Assembly (NCBI GenBank): GCA_964388275.1 | Contig: CAYLZD010000042.1 | Coordinates: 1 to 30,160, forward strand | Length of the DNA stretch: 30,160 bases | Direction: 5' to 3' | From: JARYLZ01 sp964388275 | Lineage (GTDB): Bacteria; Bacteroidota; Ignavibacteria; SZUA-365 | Part shown: positions 6,843 through 15,144 of the stretch, one piece after another | How the letters are laid out: each line of letters starts with the position of its first letter | Numbering within the stretch: the first letter of the stretch is position 1 | The notes under the pieces: model-generated | What the model saw: only the letters and a program-made list of their open reading frames with translations | The model's database searches: none | Told to the model about the DNA's origin: nothing | Translations under genes and position numbers: made by a program

Positions 6843-9458
6843 ATGAAGGACAACGGCATTTGGTATTTTGTGCGCGGCGGATATGCTTTCCATATCGTTC
6901 CATTCATCCTACTTGCATTGCCGATGCTTTCGCGGTCAGCGGGTTACGATGACGGCGAGGAGGGGCGTGCGGTTAAAAAGACGGGGAATTGGCCGCCGCA
7001 AGGCGATATAGTGCGGAACGACGGGCAGTTGAGGCGCAGCGACGGCGCAACCGCCTCCGACATATTGTATTATTTCACCGCGGGCGACGCAACCATTTAC
7101 TTTAAAAAGGATGGGATGAGCGTCGTTTACCGCAAGTACGGGGCCGCGGGCGGGCGCACAAGGCCCGCCGCGGATTACCCGCCGATAACACGGACAAATG
7201 CCGCGCGCATTACGGCGGTGACCCGTCTCGACGTAGGCTGGCCCGGCGCTAACGACGACGTGGTGGTTGAAGCCGCTATGCCAAGCGGATTCTTACGGAA
7301 TTATTACCTGCCGCATTGCCGGGACGGAATAACGGGAGTGCCCGGCTACGGGCGTTTGTATTACCGGAATATCTACGACAACGTGGACCTCGCGGTCGCG
7401 GCCGGAGGCGAACGATTGAAATTCGAGTATATAGTGTATCCCGGCGGAGATCCCGATGAAATCGTGGTGGACTATCCCGACTCGCAGCCGTACTGCGCCG
7501 ACGACGGAGGATTGGAGATCGGTTTTCCTGCGGGACGCGTACGCGAAACCGCTCCGCTCGCCTGGCAGGACTCGGCCGGTATGCGCCGGCAAGTCCCCGT
7601 ATCGTTTGAAATAAACCGAACTACTATATCATACAAACTCGGCTCGTACGATGATACGCGAGTGCTGCATATAGATCCCTGGGCTACGTATCTGTCGGGA
7701 ACGGTATTCGCGGAACAGTATAATCGCAACGGAAACGAAGGACCGATAAGAACCGTTGCTTTCGACTACGGCGATAATATACTTGTTACCGGCGAGAGCT
7801 GCTTTTCCGATTTTCCAGTGACGCCGGGGGCCTGGCAGACCCAACTCGCGAACAGTCATTACTACGACGCATATTTAATGAAGATGGCGCCTGCCGGCTC
7901 TCCCATTTGGTGCACTTATTACGGAGGGTCATACGAGGAATATGGTATGGATGTAGGTATTGACAGGTTCAATTTCATATATCTGGCCGGAATAACTTTC
8001 AGCCCGGATTTTCCAGTTTCCTCCGGAGCGTTACAGTCATCGCTCAAGGGCCAGGAAGACGGATACACGATCAAATTCGATTCGCTCGGCCGCAGAATAT
8101 GGGCAACGTATTTCGGTGGAACAGGACCACCGATTCCATCGATTTTTGAGGGCTTCTATAGTATTAATCCACTACCGAGCGGTAATGTTGCATGCATCGG
8201 TATTACCAGAAGCAACGATTATCCCACTACGCCCGGCGCATATAGGCCGACAATGCATCCGATCGGTCAAAGCTGTGGAATATCGGTGCTGGACAGCAGC
8301 GGTAACGTTGTATGGAGCACATATTATGCGGATTCAACCGGATTCCACGATGCTTGTGTGGATTCAAGCGGCAATATATATGTAGTCGGGTATACGGATT
8401 CAAGGAACCTCCCTACATCCTGGAATTCGTTCCAACGATATAATAATGTACCTTACGGTTACACTAGCATGCTGTCGTCATTTACAGGCGCCGGGCAGCA
8501 CCGCTGGTCCACATATTTTGGTGGATCGTGGGGCGATCATGCCCGGTTCATCTGCGCGTCGCGCGGGCGAAATATAGTTATCGGCGGTTGGGCCTCCTCG
8601 CGCGATTTCCCCACGACTCCTAACGCNNNNNNNNNNNNNNNNNNNNNNNNNNNNNNNNNNNNNNNNNNNNNNNNNNNNNNNNNNNNNNNNNNNNNNNNNN
8701 NNNNNNNNNNNNNNNNNNNNNNNNNNGTCGACACTCGGCGAAACGTACTGATCGGTGGCACTACAAATGATGCCGATCTTCCCTACCGGCAAACGGGCTT
8801 CCAGACCCGGCACCCGTACTTCTCGAATATTGACGTACACGTTTCAGGTTTCCTTGCGCTGCTCGACAGCAATCTTTTCGTTCCCGTTACGCTGGCGGCA
8901 TTCTCGGCTCATCCTCTCGGCAACGGAGTGCTGCTCAGGTGGAAGAGCACGGCGGAAAAGAACAATCTCGGTTACGAGATCTACAGGGCCCGCACCGCCG
9001 GCGCATGGGAGCGCATCGGCTTCGTAGAGGGCGCGGGCAACTCGTCGTTTGCCCGCGAGTACGAATACACGGACCGCCTGGATATGGCATCGGAGGCCGA
9101 CGCAAGGTTGTATTACCGGCTCAAGCAGTTGGACTTCGACGGAAATGCCGAGTACTCGCCCGTAGTCGAAGTGAATCTGGCAAGCCCGCCGCTAATGCTG
9201 TCGCTGGAGCAGGTATATCCAAACCCCGTAGTCAAGGAAGGGTGGATACGCTTCACGGTCGACAGGAAAAGCGAGCTGCGGATATCGCTGCACGACGCCG
9301 CGGGAAGGGAAGCGTTGAGATTGCGCAACTCCACGGAATACGGTCCCGGCGCCCACACGCTCGTTTTCGATGCATCCGTCCTGCCTGCCGGCGCGTACTA
9401 CCTTCGCCTGAGCAGCGGCGATGCGGTGGAAACCCGCGCCGTGATGATCGCGAGATGA
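6843..9458 (+). CDS. SBBP beta-propeller repeat protein with T9SS sorting domain (contains assembly gap)
   Basis: The protein has a signal peptide (about 1-33), then a beta-rich N-terminal region of the type usually preceding SBBP repeats (about 40-280). Several SBBP repeats follow, recognisable by recurring phrases such as DFPVSSGALQ, ATYFGGT and GNIYVVGYT. The C-terminal about 85 residues begin near VYPNPVV and form a T9SS type-A sorting domain, so it is probably surface-exposed or secreted. 100 Ns (8627-8726) fall inside the propeller. A run of exactly 100 is a conventional placeholder, so the true length (nominally 871 residues) and the frame across the gap are unknown. ATG 6843 is chosen over an upstream TTG (6807) because the signal peptide follows directly. 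Confidence 0.85.
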   Translation: MKDNGIWYFVRGGYAFHIVPFILLALPMLSRSAGYDDGEEGRAVKKTGNWPPQGDIVRNDGQLRRSDGATASDILYYFTAGDATIYFKKDGMSVVYRKYGAAGGRTRPAADYPPITRTNAARITAVTRLDVGWPGANDDVVVEAAMPSGFLRNYYLPHCRDGITGVPGYGRLYYRNIYDNVDLAVAAGGERLKFEYIVYPGGDPDEIVVDYPDSQPYCADDGGLEIGFPAGRVRETAPLAWQDSAGMRRQVPVSFEINRTTISYKLGSYDDTRVLHIDPWATYLSGTVFAEQYNRNGNEGPIRTVAFDYGDNILVTGESCFSDFPVTPGAWQTQLANSHYYDAYLMKMAPAGSPIWCTYYGGSYEEYGMDVGIDRFNFIYLAGITFSPDFPVSSGALQSSLKGQEDGYTIKFDSLGRRIWATYFGGTGPPIPSIFEGFYSINPLPSGNVACIGITRSNDYPTTPGAYRPTMHPIGQSCGISVLDSSGNVVWSTYYADSTGFHDACVDSSGNIYVVGYTDSRNLPTSWNSFQRYNNVPYGYTSMLSSFTGAGQHRWSTYFGGSWGDHARFICASRGRNIVIGGWASSRDFPTTPNXXXXXXXXXXXXXXXXXXXXXXXXXXXXXXXXXXVDTRRNVLIGGTTNDADLPYRQTGFQTRHPYFSNIDVHVSGFLALLDSNLFVPVTLAAFSAHPLGNGVLLRWKSTAEKNNLGYEIYRARTAGAWERIGFVEGAGNSSFAREYEYTDRLDMASEADARLYYRLKQLDFDGNAEYSPVVEVNLASPPLMLSLEQVYPNPVVKEGWIRFTVDRKSELRISLHDAAGREALRLRNSTEYGPGAHTLVFDASVLPAGAYYLRLSSGDAVETRAVMIAR
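8627..8726. other. Scaffold gap (100 N)
   Basis: Exactly 100 unknown bases. The flanks on both sides encode SBBP-type repeat sequence in the same nominal frame, so the missing part is probably one or more repeats of the same gene that the assembler could not resolve. Confidence 0.98.
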
Positions 9459-9468
9459 GGCGCGATCA
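9445..9468. other. Inverted repeat over the SBBP stop codon
   Basis: TGATCGCG (9445-9452) and CGCGATCA (9461-9468) form a perfect 8-bp stem around the stop codon of the SBBP gene, in the 36-nt space before the convergent ndk gene. It could be a bidirectional terminator, but there is no T-run on either side. Confidence 0.35.
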
Positions 9469-9494
9469 AACCCGCTTCGCGGCGGTCCCGTGGA

Positions 9495-9911
9495 CTACGA
9501 AGCGATTTCGATGCCTGTGAAGAAGTAATTGACTTCGAAGGAGGCCGTATCCACGGCGTCCGAGCCGTGAACGACATTGCGTTCTATGCTGGTGGCCATG
9601 TCGCGGCGAATGGTACCGGGCGCGGCTTTCTGCGGGTCGGTCGCTCCCATCAGAGTGCGCCATCTGGAAATCGCGTCCACACCCTCGAGTGTCATGAGGA
9701 CGCACGGGCCTGAGGTCATGAATTCGACGAGGGACGAAAAGAACGGTTTCGATCGGTGCACGTAATAAAAACCCTCGGCTTTGCTTTGGGTGAGGCGCTC
9801 CATGCGCATCGCGATAACGCGCAGGCCTTCCTGTTCGATGCGTTTTACCACTTCTCCGATGAGTCCGGCGGCCACCCCGTCGGGCTTGACTATTGCGAGT
9901 GTTCTTTGCAT
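9495..9911 (-). CDS. ndk: Nucleoside-diphosphate kinase
   Basis: This 138-residue cytoplasmic enzyme transfers the gamma-phosphate of an NTP to an NDP through a phosphohistidine. The family signature is complete: the N-terminal AIVKPDGV, and the active-site segment NVVHGSD with catalytic His115. Length matches the family (about 140). The frame is open to 9959, but the ATG at 9911 starts the conserved MQRTLAIVKPDG and is preceded by an AGAAG-type site. It lies 124 nt downstream of the small lipoprotein gene and may have its own promoter in that gap. Confidence 0.97.
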   Translation of the reverse strand: MQRTLAIVKPDGVAAGLIGEVVKRIEQEGLRVIAMRMERLTQSKAEGFYYVHRSKPFFSSLVEFMTSGPCVLMTLEGVDAISRWRTLMGATDPQKAAPGTIRRDMATSIERNVVHGSDAVDTASFEVNYFFTGIEIAS

Positions 9912-10035
9912 GTGTTGTTCTTCTAATGATCGCTGTGAGTTGAAAGCATTTTTACGCAATGTCTAATATACGTGGAATGCGCAACACCGGAAAACGGCTT
10001 CCGCCCCGGACGTCCTGTAACCGCGGCTGAGCCGG

Positions 10036-10407
10036 TCAACGATAGCCGATTCTGCGCAGTTCGATATTTTTTCCGGGCGTGATTATCGAGCAGCGGACGG
10101 CCTTCCTGCCGGCCTCGAGACGGCAGCGCACGCGTTTGCCGGTAAGGGCGGCCGCTTTGAGAGACTCCGCGTCGTAACCGCGCCGGCCCCCGCCGGCCAG
10201 AACGAGGCGCACGTCGACGGCGTCGCCGCCGGCCAGACGAAGCCACACGACGCATTCGCGGGCGGACCATTCCTCGCGTATGACGTCTCCCTCAACCTCG
10301 TCCGGAGTGCATGAAATGAAAGACAGAGCCAGCGCAACGGTCATGCCGGCCAGAATTATGCGGGCGGATGCGTGCTGTCGGCGAGCCGTTTTACACTTTC
10401 CGCACAT
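10036..10407 (-). CDS. Small putative lipoprotein of unknown function
   Basis: A 123-residue protein with a basic N-terminus, a hydrophobic segment (about 17-31) and a cysteine in FISC (Cys33) that could be a lipidation site, although Phe at -3 is unusual. The mature part is short, rich in valine, arginine and glycine, and resembles no family I recognise. The start overlaps the end of tadA by 17 nt; an internal ATG at 10344 would shorten it to 102 residues and still leave a signal peptide. The overlap suggests co-transcription with tadA. Confidence 0.6.
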   Translation of the reverse strand: MCGKCKTARRQHASARIILAGMTVALALSFISCTPDEVEGDVIREEWSARECVVWLRLAGGDAVDVRLVLAGGGRRGYDAESLKAAALTGKRVRCRLEAGRKAVRCSIITPGKNIELRRIGYR

Positions 10408-10849
10408 TTCCGAAAAAAGCTTTAAGCAGGCCGGCGCATTTGTAGTCGAGCACGCCCGGAATCACATGCGTCTTGTGGTTGAGCCGGGCATCCTCGACTA
10501 TGTTGTACAGCGTGCCGCAGGCGCCGGCCTTCGGATCGAAAGCGCCGAAGACGAGCACCGGTATGCGGGCGAGCACAATTGCTCCGGCGCACATGGGACA
10601 GGGCTCCAGCGTGACGTACAGGACGCATTTTTCCAGCCGCCGGCTGCCGAGCGCGGCGGCCGCGGCCGTTATCGCGATAATCTCGGCGTGCGCGGTCGGA
10701 TCGTTGAGCTGTTCCATCTGGTTGCGGCCTTTGCCGAGTATCCGCGAACCCTGAACCACGACGGCGCCGACGGGCACCTCGTCCTCCTCCCACGCCTTTT
10801 CGGCCTCACGAAGAGCGAGCTCCATCCAGCGCTCGTGTTCGGTCTGCAT
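10391..10849 (-). CDS. tadA: tRNA-specific adenosine deaminase
   Basis: This 152-residue cytidine-deaminase-fold enzyme converts A34 to inosine in the anticodon of tRNA-Arg, allowing one tRNA to read several codons. The zinc and proton-shuttle motifs are present: HAEIIAI (HAE, about 54-56) and PCPMCAG (PCxxC, about 83-87). The TLYNIVEDARLNH segment is typical of the family. The frame runs open upstream to 11446, but ATG 10849 begins the conserved domain and overlaps the stop of the upstream lipoprotein gene by one base, which implies translational coupling. Confidence 0.95.
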   Translation of the reverse strand: MQTEHERWMELALREAEKAWEEDEVPVGAVVVQGSRILGKGRNQMEQLNDPTAHAEIIAITAAAAALGSRRLEKCVLYVTLEPCPMCAGAIVLARIPVLVFGAFDPKAGACGTLYNIVEDARLNHKTHVIPGVLDYKCAGLLKAFFGNVRKV

Positions 10850-11550
10850 CACTTCACCGTCATCGAAGCGAGAACGGTTTGCTGCGCTTCGAAGAGGGAG
10901 CGGTTTTGTTCCGCGGAAAGCGGCGAAGTGGCCGGCAGGAGGGCGCATTCGATGAAACGCGCGCCGGTGTCGAAAACCGCTATGCGCAATACCGTCTTGC
11001 CGCCGTCCACGCTGTACTCGTAAGCGGCGAAATCCCTCCCGTTCATGCGGAATACTTCGGTTTCGCGTATTACGGCCACGGAATCCCGCGCGTTGCCTTT
11101 CTTGAGACTCAAGCTGATGCTGGCCACCGCCCGCAATCCGTCTTTCGCGATCCTTTTGTACAGGACGGGATCCATCCTGATTTCGGTGAATGAAATCGAT
11201 GCTGTGTAATCTTCCCGCACCAGCCAGAGGAGAATGTTCGGAGCGTTGGCGGGATCCGCGGTCTCCATCCATCCTTTCGGGCACAGCACCGTAATGTCGC
11301 CCGCTTCGGTGGCCGCGACCAAGGTCCCGGGTTCGGCTGCGGGCGCGTATCTGTATGCTCCCGCGTCGATCGGAGTTTCGCGCGGCGGGGGACTGCCGCC
11401 GCAGGAAGCGAAGACCGTCGCGGCCGCCAACAGAAGGACTTGGCATCCCCGCCGCCGGACGGAGCGGCCTCGAATTCGTGCGATTGCACAGGGGAAGCTC
11501 TTGCGGAGTCCCGCCGCGCCGGCGCCCGTGAGCCGCCGTGCGGATGTCAT
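10849..11550 (-). CDS. Putative lipoprotein of unknown function
   Basis: From ATG 11550 the protein has 233 residues. A long basic N-region precedes a hydrophobic stretch and the lipobox FASC, followed by a glycine/proline-rich linker (GGSPPPRE). The mature domain (about 70-233) is an alpha/beta sequence with phrases such as ITVLCPKGWMETADPANAPN and NGRDFAAYEYSVDGG, similar in general character to small envelope proteins of the PsbP/DUF1795 type; that is weak inference. GGAG lies 11 bases before ATG 11550; an in-frame ATG at 11574 is an alternative. It is coupled to tadA by a 1-nt overlap and follows the DUF1684 gene by 40 nt. Confidence 0.75.
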   Translation of the reverse strand: MTSARRLTGAGAAGLRKSFPCAIARIRGRSVRRRGCQVLLLAAATVFASCGGSPPPRETPIDAGAYRYAPAAEPGTLVAATEAGDITVLCPKGWMETADPANAPNILLWLVREDYTASISFTEIRMDPVLYKRIAKDGLRAVASISLSLKKGNARDSVAVIRETEVFRMNGRDFAAYEYSVDGGKTVLRIAVFDTGARFIECALLPATSPLSAEQNRSLFEAQQTVLASMTVK

Positions 11551-11590
11551 GAATCGCGACGCTCCTGTTTTCATCGGTCTTGCGTCCGGA

Positions 11591-12268
11591 TCACCTGTGT
11601 TTGAACGCCTTTTCGCCCGCTCGCACAGCGAAAGGCAGGCGGTTCGCCTCCGGAGGTATCGGGCAATCGAAACGCGGATTGTAGGCGCACCAGGGATTGT
11701 AGGAATAATTGAAATCCAGAAACACGCTGTCCGAGGCGGTCTCGTCCATGTCGATGTAACGCCCGCCCGGATATGTCTCCTTCCCCGACGTGGCGTCGGT
11801 AAAAGGGATGAACCAGTATTTTTCCTCGGCGGTATCCCTGGGCATGAACACCTGAAGGCGGAAGACCTCGCCTTCAAAAGTTATGGGCAGATGTCCGATA
11901 TGCAGCATTTCCCTGGGGCGGTCCTTGCTCGTGGCCATGACGATCCGCCGCGGAACGGTCAGGCGCTCCAGGACAGTCGGGAAGGCGAAGGCGCGGTCGG
12001 GCGGGAAATAGTCCAGCTCCCGGAAGGACTGCCTGTCCTCCGGCGACAACGGGGAGGACTCGTCTTGCAGGAAATGCAGATCCTTTACCTTGCGGTCCTT
12101 GGTCACTTCCAGCGTGTAGACGTCCTGTGCGGCAGCAGGAGTGCCGTCGTTCCTGTTTCCGTTCCCGCCGCAGCCGGATGCCGCCGCGGCCGCCATCACG
12201 AGCGCGCAAAGCCGTATCCAAGCGCGGAAATGCTTCTTGGCCGTCCGAAGGCCGTGCAGCTTCGTCAT
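11591..12268 (-). CDS. DUF1684 lipoprotein
   Basis: A 225-residue protein with a lipoprotein signal ending in ASGC, then a DUF1684 domain. The family's C-terminal signature is clear: FLDFNYSYNPWCAYNP followed by CPIPPEANRLPFAVRAGEK. The domain also carries the usual RxIVMATSKDRPRExL segment and GGRYIDMDE. The function of the family is unknown; it is often found as an exported protein in Bacteroidota. ATG 12268 is chosen because it opens the signal peptide; it follows the porV-like gene by 16 nt, so the two are almost certainly co-transcribed. Confidence 0.9.
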   Translation of the reverse strand: MTKLHGLRTAKKHFRAWIRLCALVMAAAAASGCGGNGNRNDGTPAAAQDVYTLEVTKDRKVKDLHFLQDESSPLSPEDRQSFRELDYFPPDRAFAFPTVLERLTVPRRIVMATSKDRPREMLHIGHLPITFEGEVFRLQVFMPRDTAEEKYWFIPFTDATSGKETYPGGRYIDMDETASDSVFLDFNYSYNPWCAYNPRFDCPIPPEANRLPFAVRAGEKAFKHR

Positions 12269-12284
12269 GGCCTGCGGCGCGCAG

Positions 12285-13322
12285 TCACTGTGAAGCGCGG
12301 ACGAATTTTTTCTCCTCGAGAGAGAGTCGCATCGATATGCGGTGCGAGGGATCCTTGAACTCGCTCGAGAGGGGACTTTGCCCGAAAGCATAGTCCAGAT
12401 AAAGTTTCGGCAGATGGACGCCGGCGCCGAAAGTGAAGTTCTGAGTGTCGCTCAAACCGGCCCTGACCGCGAGAAGGTTGCGGAACTGGAATTCGAGACC
12501 GGCGCGGGGATTGAGACTCACGGGTCCTATGTTGAACAGGGACGCCGTTTTCCTGTTTTCTCCCATGATGTCGAAATCCAGCGCGGGCATCACGACTCCG
12601 CCGAGGAAGTCCAGTTTATACGCGGCGCCGATCTTCACAGTGGGCGAAACAAGATCGTTGGTGCCGGTGGACCACGCGACCAGCGTGGTAGTGACGTCCT
12701 GCACGGCGGCGCCGAGCAGCAGGCGCTCGGTCAAGGCGTATTGCGCGCCGGCGTCGAAGCCGACCCCGTACGCGGAGGCGCCGACAGAGCCGCCCATCGA
12801 GCGGGCGACGAATTTCATGTTAACGCCGAGATTCAACCGTTCGTCCGCGTGGAATGCGTAGGTGAGATAGGCCACCCAGTCGGAAACGTTGAACTTGCTG
12901 ATTTTGGATTTATCGAGCCGCTCCCCCTCGTCCCACATGCCGTTTCCGTTGAGATCGATGAGCGCGTCGCGTGTGTCGTCGTTGTCGTCTATGCCGAGCC
13001 GGGTCACGGAGAGGGCGAGCGTGTACTTGGGGCCGAAAGGCCACGCGACTCCTCCGTAGTTGTAATTGAGCAGGCCGCCGTAGCGCTGTTCGTGCATGAG
13101 CCCGATTTCGGGGTATTGCAAGGACATCAGACCCGCTGGATTCCAATAAGCGGCGGTCACGTCGTTGGCGCCGGCCGCGTAGGCGCCGCCCATGGCCAGC
13201 GCGCGGCCGCCGAAGCCGGAGGCCATGAATTCTCCCGCGTATTTCGCGATCCCGGTTTTCTGGGCCGACAGCGGGACGATCATGGCGAGGAGCAATATTG
13301 TTGCGGATATAAGTCTGTTCAT
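12285..13322 (-). CDS. PorV/PorQ-family outer-membrane protein
   Basis: This 345-residue protein has a signal peptide (1-20), and an N-terminal stretch (GEFMASGFGGRALAMGGAY, then AAYWNPAGL) typical of the PorV/PorQ/UPF0164 group of FadL-like barrels. The rest is amphipathic beta-strand. Known members are outer-membrane parts of T9SS (PorV shuttles cargo to the attachment complex), which fits the T9SS cargo proteins encoded nearby, but many paralogues exist and the exact role is not fixed. An unusual insertion, DLNGNGMWDEGE (about 123-134), looks like a calcium-binding loop in an extracellular or periplasmic turn. AGAGG seven bases upstream supports the start, and a sigma70-type promoter precedes it. 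Confidence 0.9.
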   Translation of the reverse strand: MNRLISATILLLAMIVPLSAQKTGIAKYAGEFMASGFGGRALAMGGAYAAGANDVTAAYWNPAGLMSLQYPEIGLMHEQRYGGLLNYNYGGVAWPFGPKYTLALSVTRLGIDDNDDTRDALIDLNGNGMWDEGERLDKSKISKFNVSDWVAYLTYAFHADERLNLGVNMKFVARSMGGSVGASAYGVGFDAGAQYALTERLLLGAAVQDVTTTLVAWSTGTNDLVSPTVKIGAAYKLDFLGGVVMPALDFDIMGENRKTASLFNIGPVSLNPRAGLEFQFRNLLAVRAGLSDTQNFTFGAGVHLPKLYLDYAFGQSPLSSEFKDPSHRISMRLSLEEKKFVRASQ

Positions 13323-13349
13323 GACAGCGCCTCTTGGTTGCAGAGTGTG

Positions 13350-13378
13350 AATATGCGGAACCCGCGGGAAGGAGTCAA
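13350..13378 (-). promoter_or_regulatory. Sigma70-type promoter of the porV-DUF1684-tadA operon
   Basis: On the minus strand, TTGACT (13378-13373) and CATATT (13355-13350) are separated by exactly 17 bases. This is a near-consensus -35/-10 pair placed about 28 nt upstream of the porV-like ATG, giving a short leader. The spacer holds the palindrome CCCGCGGG (13361-13368), which could be an operator or chance. The match is to the classical sigma70 consensus rather than the Bacteroidetes TAnnTTTG type. Confidence 0.5.
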
Positions 13379-13506
13379 GTCGATTATTCGAGGTATTGTA
13401 TGGAAACGGAAGAATGTGGAAAAAGAGACGAGGAACGAGGGCCTCGTGTAGCGAAGAGCTCGGGGGTTCCTACATTGAACCGCCAAGCGAGGAGATCGCC
13501 AAGAAA

Positions 13507-14643
13507 ATGATCGACCGCTCCCCGGCGACCTTGCGACGAGTAATCGACGCGGGTTCCTTTTGCATCATCTCCCCGTCTTTTTGTAACTTTCTCGCGCTCC
13601 GGTTATCCATTCGACCATACAGCGACGTGACCGCAAGCAAGGCAGACATCAGGAACCTCCTCGACCGGCTTCTCAACGGATCGCCGGCCTTGCGGGAATG
13701 TGAAGAACTCGCGGCGTTGTGCGTGAAACAGGCGGCGGCTTTTCTGCGCCTGATCATCAATCGTCATTCTTACCGCGTCGACGGTTTTGGAATGACGCTC
13801 GACGGAATCGCCGCGGACATGCTCGGCGAACTGCTGGCCGGGGACGAAAGCGGGCCGTGCGCCGAATTGCGCGTGTCCCTCCTGCGTTCCGATGATACCG
13901 CGTCCGTCGAAGCGCGCACCTACGCCATTCTTTACCGCACCGTTCAGCAGAACCTGCCCCGCCTGTTTGCGGAGCATGACCCGGTCCGGAGCAAGTTGCT
14001 GCGTTCGATCCGCCGCAGCGCCCGTACAGACGAGGAGATACGGACAATCACGGCGGCGGGCGGGCGGATATATTGCCATAGGCGGGCCGATCCGCGCCTC
14101 CATCTCCCCGCGATCCCGTATGAGCAGCTCCTGCTGTTCCTGCATGACCGCGGTCGTTGCGAGTCGACTTTCCGCGGATTGTTCAGATCGATTCTGCTGA
14201 AAGCGTCCGAGCTGGAGACATGCCGGGCCGGGATCGGCGAACACGAGCTGCTGCAAGCCCTGGTGGAAAATGCGGCCGGAGGATATGAACAGGAGATATT
14301 CACGGAAAATCCGCCTGATTCATCGACCGAAGACGCGGATCTGACGGGAGCCGTCGACGGCGCCCTGCAGGCAACGCTCGAGTGGGTGGAACATGCGTTC
14401 ATCGCCGCGGGGAAACTGGATCGTACGGAAGCGGAAGCCATACTCTCCGCTTGCCGCGCCTACATGCTGGACACGGCGTACGACCGGGCGCTCGGTCTCT
14501 ACAGGTACATGCGTGAGCAGATGCCGGCTCTATCTCAGGCGGAATACCGGTCGAAATACCGCAACCGCTGCGAATACATATTACGCCGGCTTTTCCGCAG
14601 CGTCGGCGACGTGCTTGTAAGAATGGATGTATGCGCGCCATGA
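13507..14643 (+). CDS. Uncharacterised helical protein, possibly sigma-factor-like
   Basis: I do not recognise this protein firmly. It is mainly alpha-helical and arginine-rich, with no signal or membrane segment, so it should be cytoplasmic. The segment about 40-105 (NLLDRLLNGSP, CVKQAAAFLRLI, LDGIAADMLGELL) has the spacing of an ECF-type sigma region 2, and the C-terminal YRSKYRNRCEYILRRLF resembles the end of a region-4 helix; both are inference. The strongest support is context: the next gene overlaps by 4 nt and encodes an anti-sigma-type zinc motif. The start is uncertain: ATG 13507 has GAGGAG 12 bases upstream, while a GTG at 13627 would follow a GTAAC promoter-like motif and remove 40 oddly composed residues. 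From 13507 it has 378 residues. Confidence 0.65.
   Translation: MIDRSPATLRRVIDAGSFCIISPSFCNFLALRLSIRPYSDVTASKADIRNLLDRLLNGSPALRECEELAALCVKQAAAFLRLIINRHSYRVDGFGMTLDGIAADMLGELLAGDESGPCAELRVSLLRSDDTASVEARTYAILYRTVQQNLPRLFAEHDPVRSKLLRSIRRSARTDEEIRTITAAGGRIYCHRRADPRLHLPAIPYEQLLLFLHDRGRCESTFRGLFRSILLKASELETCRAGIGEHELLQALVENAAGGYEQEIFTENPPDSSTEDADLTGAVDGALQATLEWVEHAFIAAGKLDRTEAEAILSACRAYMLDTAYDRALGLYRYMREQMPALSQAEYRSKYRNRCEYILRRLFRSVGDVLVRMDVCAP
13581..13608 (+). promoter_or_regulatory. GTAAC-containing ECF-type promoter candidate
   Basis: TTTTTGTAACTTT (GTAAC at 13583-13587) followed 13 bases later by GGTTATCC resembles an ECF sigma promoter with an AAC-type -35. If real, transcription starts inside the longer reading of the first gene, and GTG 13627 would be the true start. 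The -10 match is poor and the spacing short. Confidence 0.22.
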
Positions 14644-15125
14644 TGCCCGGACATACATACCGACAAAATGAAGCCGGCGGTGATCATGTCACCATGGAAA
14701 GGTTGATCGATATCATCCGTGAGGACCGCCATGAGCCCCATCTCGATCACTGCGCGTTCTGCCGCGAGGAATACGATCTCCTTCGAGCCATGGAAACCCG
14801 GATTCCCGGCGAAAGCTCAACCGCGCCGTTCCATACTCCGCCGTACCGCCTAGCGGCTCAATCCAGCGCGGAGGAAGATTTCTCGGGATTCCGCGCGCGC
14901 CGCACCTGGTATCTGGAAGGGAACAAAACCGTGCTACGCGTGCTCGAGGACGAATCGAACACCCGGCTCATCGGCTACCTTCTCCGCGAAGCGGCTTCCG
15001 CTCCGGTATTCATCCGTTTCGACGGGATAGACGGACGCTTCGAACCCGACGCCGACGGCAGATTCGAAATCGGCCCGTCTTCGTTAGGCATCGAAACGAT
15101 GACGCCGACGCTCGAAACGCCTTGA
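14640..15125 (+). CDS. Small protein with anti-sigma-type zinc motif and beta domain
   Basis: From ATG 14640 this is a 161-residue protein. Residues 34-41 read HLDHCAFC, an exact H-x3-C-x2-C zinc-binding anti-sigma (ZAS) motif in a helical setting (about 19-52). After a variable linker, residues about 85-155 form a small beta-rich domain ending in FEPDADGRFEIGPSSLGIE, like the transthyretin-type modules that accompany sigma factors in some multi-gene regulatory or conflict systems. No membrane helix is seen, unlike classical anti-sigma factors. The ATG overlaps the upstream stop (ATGA), implying coupled translation. ATG 14694 is a possible later start and keeps the zinc motif. Binding of the upstream protein is inference. 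Confidence 0.75.
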   Translation: MMPGHTYRQNEAGGDHVTMERLIDIIREDRHEPHLDHCAFCREEYDLLRAMETRIPGESSTAPFHTPPYRLAAQSSAEEDFSGFRARRTWYLEGNKTVLRVLEDESNTRLIGYLLREAASAPVFIRFDGIDGRFEPDADGRFEIGPSSLGIETMTPTLETP

Positions 15126-15144
15126 CGGAGAAGTTCGAAACACT

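Noticed and set aside
10850..11446. N-terminal extension of tadA to 351 residues
   Set aside because: It is the shadow of the lipoprotein gene on the same strand; TadA family length and the 1-nt overlap favour ATG 10849.
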